Positions 9,113 through 17,733 of a DNA stretch of 64,000 nucleotides are shown in pieces. Both the position numbers and the translations under genes were made by a program. The notes under the pieces are model-generated. The model did no database searches and was not told where the DNA came from. It saw only the letters and a program-made list of their open reading frames with translations. Source of the DNA: Thermosipho africanus Ob7 (GTDB lineage Bacteria; Thermotogota; Thermotogae; Thermotogales; Fervidobacteriaceae); assembly GCF_003351105.1 (NCBI RefSeq), contig NZ_NKRG01000003.1, positions 157,586 through 221,585 of the forward strand, in the 5' to 3' direction. Position 1 is the first letter of the stretch. Each line of letters opens with the position of its first letter.

Positions 9113-10488
9113 AAAAAATACCGTTAAAAAACTTTGATGGTGTAATTGTTTCTTTTATTACTGTTGCTTTATTAAATTTTTTTGATTTTAATATTATAAA
9201 AGCAATTTACGAACTTATTTTTTTAATTATTATTTGGTATTTAGTAATAGAAAAAGTGTTTGAAGAAGTCTTTTATTTTAAATTACACAAAATATACAAA
9301 AATACTTTTTATTTCCTTTTTATTTTTGGAGTATTTATAACTTATATTTCAATTAAGCGCTTTGATTTAACACTTTCTCCTTTTCTAATATCTTCTTTGC
9401 TTCTAACGCTATTAACTTCTTATATAGTTGGGTTTTCAGCAGGAATACTGCAAAGTATTTTAATAGCTTTCCATATAAATGATTTTTATAGCGCTATATA
9501 CATGATATCTCAAATATTATTAATGAACTATTTGATAAGGAATATAAACAGAAGAATAGAGATTGCTAAATCTGCCGTTTTCACCTCTTTGCTATCGTTT
9601 GCATTACTTCTTGATCAAATCCCTCTAAAACCTTTATATTTAAATATCTACGACATTTCCTATGGAGTTCTAAATCCTTTCATTTCAACTATAATAATAC
9701 TTGGTACACTACCATATATAGAATATTTTACAAGAATATACTCGAATATCGGGCTTTCAGAACTTGCAAACATGAATCATCCACTTTTAAAAAGACTGTC
9801 TCTTCAAGCACCTGGAACATATTATCACAGTATTATGGTAGCAACCCTTGCTGAAGCAGCAGCAGAAAGGATTGGTGCTAATTCAACTTTTGCACGTGTT
9901 GCCTCATATTTTCATGACATAGGTAAAATGATAAGGCCTTATTTCTTTGTAGAAAATATTCCAGACAATCAAGAAAATCCTCATGATAGCATAAGTCCTT
10001 TCTTAAGTCATCTTATTCTAGAAGACCATGTTAAATCAGGTATAGAATTAGCAAGAAAATATAGACTTCCTCTAACGATAGAATTTATAATACCGCAGCA
10101 TCACGGTACAAGAGTACAAAAATATTTTTATCATAAAGCAAAAGAACTTGAAGAAAATGTATCTGAAGATTCATTTAGATATCCTGGTCCAAAACCTCAA
10201 TTCAAAGAAGCTGGAATAATAATGCTTGCCGATAGTGTTGAAGCTGCATTAAAGAGTTTAAATTCTTCAAATTATCAGAGAATAAAAGACTTGGTAGAAA
10301 ATATTGTTTCATCTATTTACAACGAAAGGCAATTAGATGAATCTGGGTTAAATCTAAAAGAATTGGAATTGATAATAGATGAATTTATAAAAGTTATTGT
10401 AAACATAACAAAAGCAAGAATAGAGTATCCTAAAGAAGAGATAAAAAAGGTGGTGCAGGCAAATGGTGACAACAAACAAACAAATTGA
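9109..10488 (+). CDS. 7TM-HD family membrane phosphodiesterase (PgpH-like, short form)
   Basis: The C-terminal HD domain resembles PgpH, which hydrolyses cyclic di-AMP. The N-terminal 210 residues are strongly hydrophobic, with about six or seven membrane segments, followed by the conserved [19 protein letters not shown] and the HD signature SYFHDIGKM, then PQHHGT and ADSVEAA, which supply further metal/phosphate contacts. At 459 residues it is much shorter than typical PgpH (about 700), because the large extracytoplasmic 7TMR-HDED sensor domain is missing. The GTG start overlaps the phoH stop by 4 bases and its end overlaps ybeY by 26 bases. Cyclic di-AMP specificity is inferred from family. 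Confidence 0.9.
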
Positions 10489-10867
10489 AGAAGGATACTT
10501 AAAATATATGGATGAAATTCTAAAAACCGAGATTGGCAAAGATGTTAATGTAAATTTAGTCTTTATTGATAAAGGAGAAATTGAAAGATTAAACAACCAG
10601 TATAGAAATATAAATGCTCCAACGGATGTACTAACTTTTGTATACGGAGATGATGATTTATATGCAGAAATATTCGTATGTGAAGATGTTATAAAAGAAA
10701 ATGCCGAGAAATTTTATAATACCTTTGAAAAGGAATTACTTACAGTTTTAATACACGCAGCATTGCATGTAGCAGGCTATGACCATGAATATGATACAAC
10801 CAATGCAAAAGAAATGTTTCAAAAACAAGAAGAGTACTTAAAAAAATATGATGTGGATAACAATTAG
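10463..10867 (+). CDS. ybeY: Endoribonuclease YbeY
   Basis: YbeY is a zinc-dependent endoribonuclease acting in 16S rRNA 3' processing and ribosome quality control. The 134-residue protein has the family metal motif as [11 protein letters not shown] and the upstream [14 protein letters not shown], where the usual TDVLSFP is slightly varied. It overlaps the preceding 7TM-HD gene by 26 bases and the following transporter gene by 20 bases, so the block is translated as a unit. Confidence 0.94.
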
Positions 10868-11681
10868 AATTATTTTGCTAGGTTTTGAAAGAATATTTGG
10901 AAAAATCTTAACTAAAAATTCTTCCCCAATTATATCTGCATGGGGATTTTTCGGTTTTTCAACTTTAATGTTTTTGCCTTTTATAAACTATCTCAGTTTT
11001 GATATAATAAAAGTATCTTTAATAAGTGGAACGATCTATTCTTTTTCTTTTTTCTTATATATGTATGCACTATCAAAAGAAGATGTTTCAGTTGTTGCAC
11101 CACTTTATAATATTAACGCTATATTTTTAATTTTCATTAGCTTTTTGTTTTTAAGTGAAAAAATTACCATACAAAAAATTGTTGGTAGCATTTTAATGAT
11201 ATACGGTGTTTCATATCTAAAAAAAGAAAAATCAATCTCAAGTTCATACAAAAATATATTAAAAAGTAAAGGCGCACTTGCTATGATTATTTCTTCCCTA
11301 CTCATGGCCATAGGTAGAGTCGTCGATGGGTTTCTTACCACATCATTTAACAAACTTGGCTATTCCCTTGGAGTTTATTTAATAATTACGATATACTTTT
11401 TTACTGTAAGCCTTTTATCACATAAAAATGTAAAGGTACATATAGACTATACAAAGAAAAATATAATATATCTATTATTAGGTGGTTTTTGTAATGCATA
11501 TGCATATTTTGCGCTGCTCATGGCCTTCAAATACATGGATGTTAGCATTGCAGAACCTGTATCAATGATTTCAGCATTAGTTTCTGTACTATTTTCTTAC
11601 ATTTTCTTTAAAGAAAAAATTAAAGTGAGAATATTTGGAACAATTTTATTAATCTCAGGGGCATTTGTAATATACCTTTAG
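10848..11681 (+). CDS. DMT/EamA-family membrane transporter
   Basis: The 277-residue protein has about ten hydrophobic segments arranged as two EamA halves; each half ends with a family-type helix pair ([16 protein letters not shown] and [15 protein letters not shown]). Members export or import small metabolites such as amino acids or nucleosides; the substrate cannot be told from sequence. The start at 10848 overlaps ybeY by 20 bases. The next gene follows after a 3-base gap. Confidence 0.88.
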
Positions 11682-11696
11682 GAGGTGAAAAATATA
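11681..11696 (+). promoter_or_regulatory. Ribosome site that favours an ATA start for the DUF554 gene
   Basis: GGAGGTG at 11681-11687 is a full Shine-Dalgarno. The only standard start nearby, GTG 11685, lies inside it and has no ribosome site of its own. The ATA at 11694-11696 is spaced correctly (6 bases after GGAGGTG) and aligns with the usual first residue of DUF554 proteins. Confidence 0.45.
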
Positions 11697-12359
11697 CTTA
11701 CTCCTGTTGTAAATGCAATAGCAGTTGTCATAGGAAGTTTAATTGGAATGATCCTAAAAAAAGGATTTCCGGAAAATATTAGAAAAATTCTATTTTTGGC
11801 AGTCGGGCTAAGCACAATTGGTATGGCTATAAATATGATAATAAAGGCCAATAACTTTTTAATAGTGTTAGGATCTATGGTTATTGGTGGAATAATAGGA
11901 GAATTAATAAATATAGAAGATAAATTAAAAAAAATTGGCGATAGTATTAAAGAAGGGGATTTTTCAACAGGTTTTGTAGCATCTTCAATTCTTTTTTTAG
12001 TAGGACCGCTAACAATTGTAGGATCAATTACCGCAGGTCTTACCAAAGATGGTTCTTTGATTTATATGAAATCACTACTTGATGGAATTTCTTCAATAGT
12101 TCTCTCATCAATATACGGACTTGGGGTTATGTTATCTGCTATTTCGGTATTATTGGTTCAAGGTACTATAGTGCTTCTTTCTTCAAAACTTTCTTTTTTG
12201 ACAAATCCTTTGTATTTAAATGATTTAGTTGCAGTAGGTGGAGTAATGGTACTTGGTATAGGATTAAAGATACTTGATATAAAGGATACAAAAGTTGGAA
12301 ATTTTCTTCCAGCACTTTTTATATCACCAATATTAAGTTTTTTAACTAGCTTATTTTAG
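11685..12359 (+). CDS. DUF554 family membrane protein
   Basis: This is a polytopic membrane protein of the YdfK/DUF554 family, with about seven hydrophobic segments and Gly-rich repeats (IGSLIGMILKKG, GGIIGELINIED, SILFLVGPLTIVGS). Function is unknown in the family. With the nominal GTG the protein has 224 residues, but that GTG is part of the Shine-Dalgarno. A start at the ATA codon 11694 would give 221 residues beginning LTPVVNAIAVV after the initiator, which matches the normal family N-terminus. The next ATG (codon 22) would delete the first membrane helix. It follows the DMT transporter by 3 bases. Confidence 0.88.
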   Translation: MKNILTPVVNAIAVVIGSLIGMILKKGFPENIRKILFLAVGLSTIGMAINMIIKANNFLIVLGSMVIGGIIGELINIEDKLKKIGDSIKEGDFSTGFVASSILFLVGPLTIVGSITAGLTKDGSLIYMKSLLDGISSIVLSSIYGLGVMLSAISVLLVQGTIVLLSSKLSFLTNPLYLNDLVAVGGVMVLGIGLKILDIKDTKVGNFLPALFISPILSFLTSLF

Positions 12360-12369
12360 GGGGGAAATT

Positions 12370-13158
12370 ATGAAAATAAACATAGTTGGAATTGGAAAGG
12401 TAACTACTGCTATTTTATTCAATTTAAAAGATAAAGTAGATATTGGGTACATAGTTTCAAGGGACTTAAACAAGGCAAAAAAACTTTCTGATGAACTTGG
12501 AAAAGGCATTCCAGTAACATACAATGACAATTTTAAATTTGAAGATATAGTACTTGTAGGTTTAAACGACTCAACTTTACCAGATTCTGTTGACCTAATT
12601 AAAAATTTTGTTTCTGAAGGTAACACTGTAATCCATTTTAGCGGATTCCATCCCTCAACAATATTTCCAAAAGAGTGGAATCCAGCATCGATGCATCCTA
12701 ATTGCCCTGTTTTAGGTAAAGAAACAAGTTTTAAAGATATTGTATTTGGAATTGAGGGAAATACAAAAATTACAAAAGAAATAGTAAACTTACTTGGTGG
12801 AAAATATTTTGAAATACCTTCTGAGTCAAAAGTTCTCTATCATCTTTCTGCTGTTTTAATGAGCAACTTTCCACTTGCACTTGTATATCTTGCAGAAAAA
12901 TTTTATAAAAACGCAAATTTACCACATGAAATGTTCCTTGAAGTTATGGAAAGTCTTCTAAAAACAACAATTGAAAATGTTAAAAAAAATGGGACCTTAA
13001 ACTCTATAACTGGTCCCATTTACAGAGAGGATGTTGATATTGTAAACGTTGAAATGGAAATATTTTGTAGTACTTTTCCTGAGTTATGCAATCTTTTTGA
13101 TGGATTTATTCAGATCATACTCTCAATGAAAGAAGAAAAGGAATCTGAAAGTTCTTGA
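12370..13158 (+). CDS. DUF2520 / Rossmann-fold oxidoreductase-like protein
   Basis: The 262-residue protein has an N-terminal NAD(P)-binding fold (VGIGKVTTAILFNL, shaped like the GxGxxG of ProC and F420-dependent reductases) and a C-terminal all-helical DUF2520 domain. GFHPSTIFPKEW and ASMHPNCPVLG are characteristic of this family, whose substrate is unknown. The ribosome site is AGGGGGGAA. Its last 49 bases overlap the end of the convergent phosphohexomutase gene, and an inverted repeat inside its coding region (12987-13021) looks like that neighbour's terminator. Confidence 0.85.
   Translation: MKINIVGIGKVTTAILFNLKDKVDIGYIVSRDLNKAKKLSDELGKGIPVTYNDNFKFEDIVLVGLNDSTLPDSVDLIKNFVSEGNTVIHFSGFHPSTIFPKEWNPASMHPNCPVLGKETSFKDIVFGIEGNTKITKEIVNLLGGKYFEIPSESKVLYHLSAVLMSNFPLALVYLAEKFYKNANLPHEMFLEVMESLLKTTIENVKKNGTLNSITGPIYREDVDIVNVEMEIFCSTFPELCNLFDGFIQIILSMKEEKESESS
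12981..13021 (-). terminator. Intrinsic terminator of the phosphohexomutase gene, inside the convergent CDS
   Basis: Read on the minus strand, a perfect 10-bp stem (AAATGGGACC / GGTCCCATTT, arms 13012-13021 and 12987-12996) with a 15-base loop runs straight into a T tract (plus-strand A run 12982-12989). It lies about 90 bases beyond the phosphohexomutase stop and entirely within the coding region of the DUF2520 gene. Confidence 0.75.
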
Positions 13159-14540
13159 AGTCTTTTTTCAGCATATTCTCTATTATCTGAGTGAACCATA
13201 ACATAAGCTTTTAGTTTTGGTTCAGTTCCAGATGGTCTAACAAAAATAGATGCATCTTCAAATTCTAACTTTATAGTTTCATTAGGTTCAATATCTTTGT
13301 ATCCCTTTGAATAATCTACTATATTAGCATCAAATGGGATATTCCCTGCTTTAATTTTTTCATAAAGTTTTTTTGCAATTGAAAGTTCTTTGAATTTAAA
13401 ATTCAACAATTTTTCAAAATAATATCCATATTTTTCATACAAATGATTCAATCTTTCAATTAAATCATAGTGTTTTGCAACAGATGCAATCAAAGCAGAA
13501 CCTATTACTGCATCTTTGTCTCGTGCTATATCACCTGTAAGATATCCACAACTTTCCTCAAAACCAAATAAAAATTTATATCTACTTTTTTCTGCAAGAT
13601 CTCCAATAAATTTAAACCCTGTCGGAGTCTCAAATAGCTTTACTCCTTTTTCATCACATATTGGCTTTACCATATTAGTAGTAACAATAGTTTTTACAAT
13701 CATCGATGATTCATCTGCATCTTTTAATAAATAATCTGCTATTAAAACTCCTACTTGATTTCCAGTAAGTCTTTTACCTTTCCAAACAACCCCCACTCTA
13801 TCACAATCTGGATCAGTAGCTATTGCTAAATCTGCACCGTACTGTTTTTGATATTTATATAACAACACCAACGCTTCATCATCCTCAGGATTTGGTGTAG
13901 TAACCGTTGGAAAATTACCATCTGGAACCATTTGTTCTTCTACTTTAATAACTTCTGCTCCCAATTTTTCTAAAACTTTAACTACAGGGAATGCACCTGT
14001 ACCATGAAGAGGAGTATAAAGTACCTTAAGACCACTCAAATCTGTAGAAATTAATTCTACTACTTTATCAATATAAACATTTAAAATATTATCTCCAACA
14101 AATTCATAATTTTCTGATAAATTTATTGGTAAATTCCAAGCGTTTTCTACATACCTTGATAATACATTAGTTACACTTGGTACTGCCTGAACTCCGTTTG
14201 AAGTATAAACTTTGTAACCATTATATTCTGGTGGATTATGACTTGCTGTAATTACAACTCCCATGTCATATTTTAGATATCTAACTGCAAACGATAAAAC
14301 AGGTGTTGGTACAGGTCTATCAAAAATTTTAACTTCGTGATTATCCGCAGAAAAAACTTGAGCTGCTAATTCTGCAAATTTTCTTGAATTGTTTCGAGTA
14401 TCGTATGCTATTATAACTTTGTTAAGATTATTATCTTTCATGTAATTTGAAACACCCTTACTTGCAACCATAACAGTTTTCTCATCAAATTCTCCCTCTC
14501 TCATAACTCCACGTATTCCACCAGTACCAAACAATATCAC
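13110..14540 (-). CDS. Phosphoglucomutase/phosphomannomutase (alpha-D-phosphohexomutase family)
   Basis: The enzyme interconverts hexose 1- and 6-phosphates. The 476-residue protein has the catalytic phosphoserine loop TASHNPPEYNG, the magnesium loop DPDCDRVG, the sugar-binding loop FGFEESCGYL and the phosphate-binding loop RPSGTEPKLK, in the usual four-domain order. The start is a GTG at 14540 behind GGGGGAGAA. It converges on the DUF2520 gene with a 49-base overlap of coding sequence. Whether glucose, mannose or glucosamine phosphate is preferred cannot be decided; FEESCG is common to the PGM/PMM group rather than GlmM. Confidence 0.93.
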   Translation of the reverse strand: MILFGTGGIRGVMREGEFDEKTVMVASKGVSNYMKDNNLNKVIIAYDTRNNSRKFAELAAQVFSADNHEVKIFDRPVPTPVLSFAVRYLKYDMGVVITASHNPPEYNGYKVYTSNGVQAVPSVTNVLSRYVENAWNLPINLSENYEFVGDNILNVYIDKVVELISTDLSGLKVLYTPLHGTGAFPVVKVLEKLGAEVIKVEEQMVPDGNFPTVTTPNPEDDEALVLLYKYQKQYGADLAIATDPDCDRVGVVWKGKRLTGNQVGVLIADYLLKDADESSMIVKTIVTTNMVKPICDEKGVKLFETPTGFKFIGDLAEKSRYKFLFGFEESCGYLTGDIARDKDAVIGSALIASVAKHYDLIERLNHLYEKYGYYFEKLLNFKFKELSIAKKLYEKIKAGNIPFDANIVDYSKGYKDIEPNETIKLEFEDASIFVRPSGTEPKLKAYVMVHSDNREYAEKRLQELSDSFSSFIESMI

Positions 14541-14689
14541 TATCTTCTCCCCCTTTCGTTATTCTATTTATTTATTATACATTATACATGACTACTTTCA
14601 AATAACAACTTTCCATACGTACGGTATCAATATCAAATTTGTTACATTAAAGTTACCCTTTTTTCACACAAAAAATAGCAAAATGGTTA

Positions 14690-14695
14690 TATAAT
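14690..14695 (+). promoter_or_regulatory. -10 box of the polyamine operon
   Basis: TATAAT at 14690-14695 lies 60 bases upstream of the XRE-cupin gene. No good -35 at standard spacing is visible; TTCACA at 14663-14668 is 21 bases away. The predicted start falls at about 14702, at the edge of a direct repeat that could be an operator. Confidence 0.5.
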
Positions 14696-14702
14696 ATGTT
14701 CT

Positions 14703-14738
14703 GTATCATAGACATATTTTGTTCAGTATTATAGACAT
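14703..14738 (+). repeat. Direct repeat, candidate operator for the XRE-cupin regulator
   Basis: GTATCATAGACAT (14703-14715) and GTATTATAGACAT (14726-14738) match at 12 of 13 positions with a 23-base period, about two helical turns. They sit between the -10 box and the regulator start, where binding would block transcription. Confidence 0.5.
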
Positions 14739-14754
14739 CACATGGGGTGGGATA

Positions 14755-15288
14755 TTGAAATTAGGTAAGAAAATAAAGACTTTACGCATTGCAAGGGGGT
14801 ACACGCAAGAAGAGCTAGCAGACAGATGTGATCTTTCAAGGAGCTTTATTTCTCAACTCGAAAATGATCAAGTATCACCTTCAATAGACACTTTAGAAAG
14901 GATTTTAAGAGTTTTAGGTAGCGATTTAAAAACTTTCTTTTCTACAGATAAAAGACAAGAAAAGATAGTTTTTAAAGCAAGCGAAAGAGTTCCAATGTAC
15001 CTGGATGAATACGGAATAAAAGGATATATACTCATGGACAATATCGAAGATAAATCGATTGACCCGAAACTTATTGAATTAGCACCAGGTGCTGAGACAG
15101 AAGAAGAAGATCCACATGAAGGCGATGAATTTGGATACGTAATAAGTGGGAAGTTGGAATTAATTTTAGATGGAAAAGTATATAAAGTAAATCAAGGCGA
15201 CTGTTTTTACTACTGTTCAGATAGGAAACATAAAATAAGAAATCCATATGAAAAGAGCGTAAAATTTCTCTGGATAGATATTGAATAA
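14755..15288 (+). CDS. XRE-family transcriptional regulator with C-terminal cupin sensor
   Basis: The 177-residue protein joins an N-terminal helix-turn-helix of the Cro/CI type (about residues 5-60: QEELADRCDLSRSFISQLEN, SIDTLERIL) to a cupin ligand-binding domain (DPHEGDEFGYVISGKLEL, GDCFYYCSDRKHKIRN). This architecture is common in regulators of amine and polyamine metabolism such as PuuR. I prefer the TTG at 14755, where conserved sequence begins; the frame stays open to a TTG at 14721 or upstream without a ribosome site. It lies 27 bases before speD, so autoregulation with control of the spermidine genes is likely but unproven. Confidence 0.88.
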   Translation: MKLGKKIKTLRIARGYTQEELADRCDLSRSFISQLENDQVSPSIDTLERILRVLGSDLKTFFSTDKRQEKIVFKASERVPMYLDEYGIKGYILMDNIEDKSIDPKLIELAPGAETEEEDPHEGDEFGYVISGKLELILDGKVYKVNQGDCFYYCSDRKHKIRNPYEKSVKFLWIDIE

Positions 15289-15315
15289 AAAATCTTTAAA
15301 AGGGGAGGGATTGTT

Positions 15316-15708
15316 ATGAAAAGCTTAGGAAGACATATCATAGCAGAATTTTATGACTGTGACAAGGAAATTCTTGACAATGTTGAAAAAATTGAGCAAT
15401 CAATGAAAAATGCAGCGTATGAAACTGGTGCTACGCTAGTTAACTCCTCATTCCATAGATTCCTCCCTTACGGAGTAAGTGGAGTAGTAGTTATATCAGA
15501 ATCTCATTTAACAATCCATACATGGCCTGAATACGGTTACGCCGCTGTAGATTTGTTTACATGTGGAGATGATGTAGATCCATGGAAGGCTTTTACATAT
15601 CTTAAAGAAGTTTTGAAATCCCAAAGAGTACATGTTGTAGAACATTTAAGGGGGAAATACGACGAAATAGGAATTCCAGAAAATTCCCCGCATAAAATGG
15701 AGGTGTAA
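15316..15708 (+). CDS. speD: S-adenosylmethionine decarboxylase proenzyme
   Basis: The enzyme makes decarboxylated SAM, the aminopropyl donor for spermidine. The 130-residue protein is the short prokaryotic class (SpeH type). The self-cleavage site is visible in [12 protein letters not shown]: cleavage before the serine of ESHLT generates the pyruvoyl group. The His of the TIHTWPE stretch and the later FTCGDD cysteine are the usual processing/catalytic residues. The gene lies between the XRE-cupin regulator and speE with only 2 bases to speE. Confidence 0.96.
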   Translation: MKSLGRHIIAEFYDCDKEILDNVEKIEQSMKNAAYETGATLVNSSFHRFLPYGVSGVVVISESHLTIHTWPEYGYAAVDLFTCGDDVDPWKAFTYLKEVLKSQRVHVVEHLRGKYDEIGIPENSPHKMEV

Positions 15709-15710
15709 GT

Positions 15711-16610
15711 ATGTCCGAAAAAAAAATAATCGATGGAATGCAATATGGCTTTGTACCTAATAGACATCTCTGGTACTTTGAATATTACACTCCAGGTAAT
15801 TGTGGTATTTTCATGAAAATGAATAAACATCTTTATAGTGCACAAAGTAAATATCAAAGAATAGATATTTTCGAAACGGATTTCTTTGGTAGAGTCTTTT
15901 CATTAGATGGAATTACAATGACTACAGAAAAGGATGACTTTTTCTACCACGAAATGCTAGTTCATGTACCAATGTTCATGCATCCAAACCCAAAAAAGGT
16001 ATTAGTAATTGGTGGCGGTGACGGTGGAAGTGTAAGAGAAGTATTGAAACACAAAAGTGTAGAAAAAGTTATAATGTGTGAAATTGACGAAATGGTTGTC
16101 GAAGCAGCAAAAAAATATCTTCCTGTCACAGCTTCAAAATTGGATGACCCAAGGGTAGAACTTGTCTTTGAAGATGGTTCTCAATTTGTAAGGAATTTTA
16201 AAAATGAATTTGATGTAATTATAATTGATTCAACAGATCCAACAGCAGGTGAAGGAGGGCACCTATTTACTGAAGATTTTTACAAAGCATGTTTTGATGC
16301 TCTCAAGGAAAATGGTACTTTTTCTGCTGAATCAGAAGATTGGTTATATGATGGTGCATGGTTAAGACTTGCATATTCTAGAATAAAGAAAGTATTCCCT
16401 GTTACAAAACTATACCTTGGATTTATGCCAACTTATCCAAGTGGTATGTGGGGTTACACATTTGCATCAAAAGGAGTTGATCCTATTAAAGATTTTGATC
16501 CTGAAAAAGTTAAGAACTTTGGCGAAGAATTAAAATATTACAACGAAGAAATTCATAAAGCTGCATTTGCCTTGCCAACTTTCTTAAAAAAGGAATTAGA
16601 GAATTTATAA
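15711..16610 (+). CDS. speE: Spermidine synthase / polyamine aminopropyltransferase
   Basis: This enzyme transfers aminopropyl from decarboxylated SAM to an amine acceptor. The 299-residue protein has the SAM-like nucleotide-binding loop VIGGGDGGSVREVL, the acidic CEIDEMVVEAA and the catalytic IIDSTDPTAGEGGHL. The N-terminal beta domain (about residues 1-70) is typical of thermophile enzymes. Putrescine is the standard acceptor, but related thermophiles may use agmatine; no ornithine or arginine decarboxylase is in the window to decide. It follows speD by 2 bases and ends in a hairpin terminator. Confidence 0.95.
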   Translation: MSEKKIIDGMQYGFVPNRHLWYFEYYTPGNCGIFMKMNKHLYSAQSKYQRIDIFETDFFGRVFSLDGITMTTEKDDFFYHEMLVHVPMFMHPNPKKVLVIGGGDGGSVREVLKHKSVEKVIMCEIDEMVVEAAKKYLPVTASKLDDPRVELVFEDGSQFVRNFKNEFDVIIIDSTDPTAGEGGHLFTEDFYKACFDALKENGTFSAESEDWLYDGAWLRLAYSRIKKVFPVTKLYLGFMPTYPSGMWGYTFASKGVDPIKDFDPEKVKNFGEELKYYNEEIHKAAFALPTFLKKELENL

Positions 16611-16636
16611 TGTATAAATCAATTTAATAATTTGTT

Positions 16637-16664
16637 GGATGGACAAGTCGTCCATCCATTTTTA
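16637..16664 (+). terminator. Intrinsic terminator after speE
   Basis: GGATGGAC (16637-16644), loop AAGTC, GTCCATCC (16650-16657), then ATTTTTATT. It lies between speE and potD, both on the plus strand, so potDABC is either read through at reduced level or has a separate weak promoter. Confidence 0.75.
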
Positions 16665-16695
16665 TTGAAAAAATATAGTGAAGGAGGTTGAAAAA

Positions 16696-17718
16696 ATGAA
16701 AAAATTTTGGATTACTTTAATATTAATTGCCGTCGTCGTAGTTGTTACATTTGTTGCTATTCCTAAAAAGAAAGTACTTTACATATACAACTGGGAAGAA
16801 TATATTCCAGAAGAGGTAATTAAATCTTTTGAAGAAAAATACAATTGTAAAGTGGTTTACGATTCTTTTGCTTCGAATGAAGAAATGTATGCAAAAATCA
16901 AAGCTGGTGGTGGGGGATACGATATAGTTTTCCCATCGGGAGATCACGTATCAATAATGAAAAAAGAAGGTTTGTTATTAAAATTAGATCTTTCAAAAAT
17001 ACCTAATTTTAAATATCTAGACAAAGAAATCCTTTCAAAAACAATTTATGATCCAAATCACGAATATAGCGTACCATACATGCTAGGATCAACAGGAATT
17101 GCTGTTAACAAAAAATATGTTAAAGATTATGAACATTCATGGGCTATATTTGAAGATGAAAGATTGAAAGGAAAAATGACACTTCTTGACGATATGAGAG
17201 AAGTATTTGGTGGAGCATTAAAATATCTAGGGTATTCTGTTAATACAACAAATCCTAAAGAAATAGAAGAAGCAAAACAATTGATACTTAAATGGAAAAA
17301 AAATATTGTAAAATTTGATGCATCTTCATATGCAAATGGAATAGTGAATGGTGAATACTGGGTAGTTCATGGATACGGTGAAGATATATTCCAGAGAGTT
17401 CCAGAAGGTGAAGAAGATAATTTTGATTTCTTTATTCCAAAAGAAGGTGGAACTTTATGGATCGATAACATGGTTATACTCAAAGATGCAAAAAATGTTG
17501 ACCTTGCATACAAATTTATAAATCACATTCTTGATCCTAAAAATGCTGCAATAATTGCCGAATTTTTAGGACTTCCTTCACCAAATACAGAAGCAAGAAA
17601 ATATATTACAAGTGAACCTATTTATACTTTAGAAGATCTCAAAAACTGTGAATTTATAAATGATTTAGGCGATGCAATAGAATTATATAACAAAGCATGG
17701 CAAGAAATAATTATGTAA
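16696..17718 (+). CDS. potD: Spermidine/putrescine ABC transporter substrate-binding protein
   Basis: The 340-residue extracytoplasmic receptor captures polyamines. It has an N-terminal hydrophobic segment (about residues 4-22) with no lipobox cysteine, so it is probably held by an uncleaved anchor or released. Family features include YIYNWEEYIPEEV, GGGYDIVFPSGD, PYMLGSTGIAVN and the C-terminal GLPSPNTEA. The ATG at 16696 is chosen, 7 bases after AAGGAGGT; an upstream in-frame GTG at 16678 precedes the ribosome site. It heads the potDABC block. Confidence 0.94.
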   Translation: MKKFWITLILIAVVVVVTFVAIPKKKVLYIYNWEEYIPEEVIKSFEEKYNCKVVYDSFASNEEMYAKIKAGGGGYDIVFPSGDHVSIMKKEGLLLKLDLSKIPNFKYLDKEILSKTIYDPNHEYSVPYMLGSTGIAVNKKYVKDYEHSWAIFEDERLKGKMTLLDDMREVFGGALKYLGYSVNTTNPKEIEEAKQLILKWKKNIVKFDASSYANGIVNGEYWVVHGYGEDIFQRVPEGEEDNFDFFIPKEGGTLWIDNMVILKDAKNVDLAYKFINHILDPKNAAIIAEFLGLPSPNTEARKYITSEPIYTLEDLKNCEFINDLGDAIELYNKAWQEIIM

Positions 17719-17733
17719 ATAAGGTGAAAAAGA

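Noticed and set aside
11678..12046. 122-codon frame antisense to the DUF554 gene
   Set aside because: It mirrors the low-complexity hydrophobic codons of the real gene, has no ribosome site and no recognisable protein character.
12987..13021. Inverted repeat in the DUF2520 gene as a riboswitch or recombination site
   Set aside because: The T tract on the minus strand and its position after the phosphohexomutase gene explain it as a terminator.
14640..14650. TGTTACATTAA shared with 32460-32470 as a possible common operator
   Set aside because: The two copies lie at different distances from their -10 boxes and the 11-base AT-rich match could be chance.
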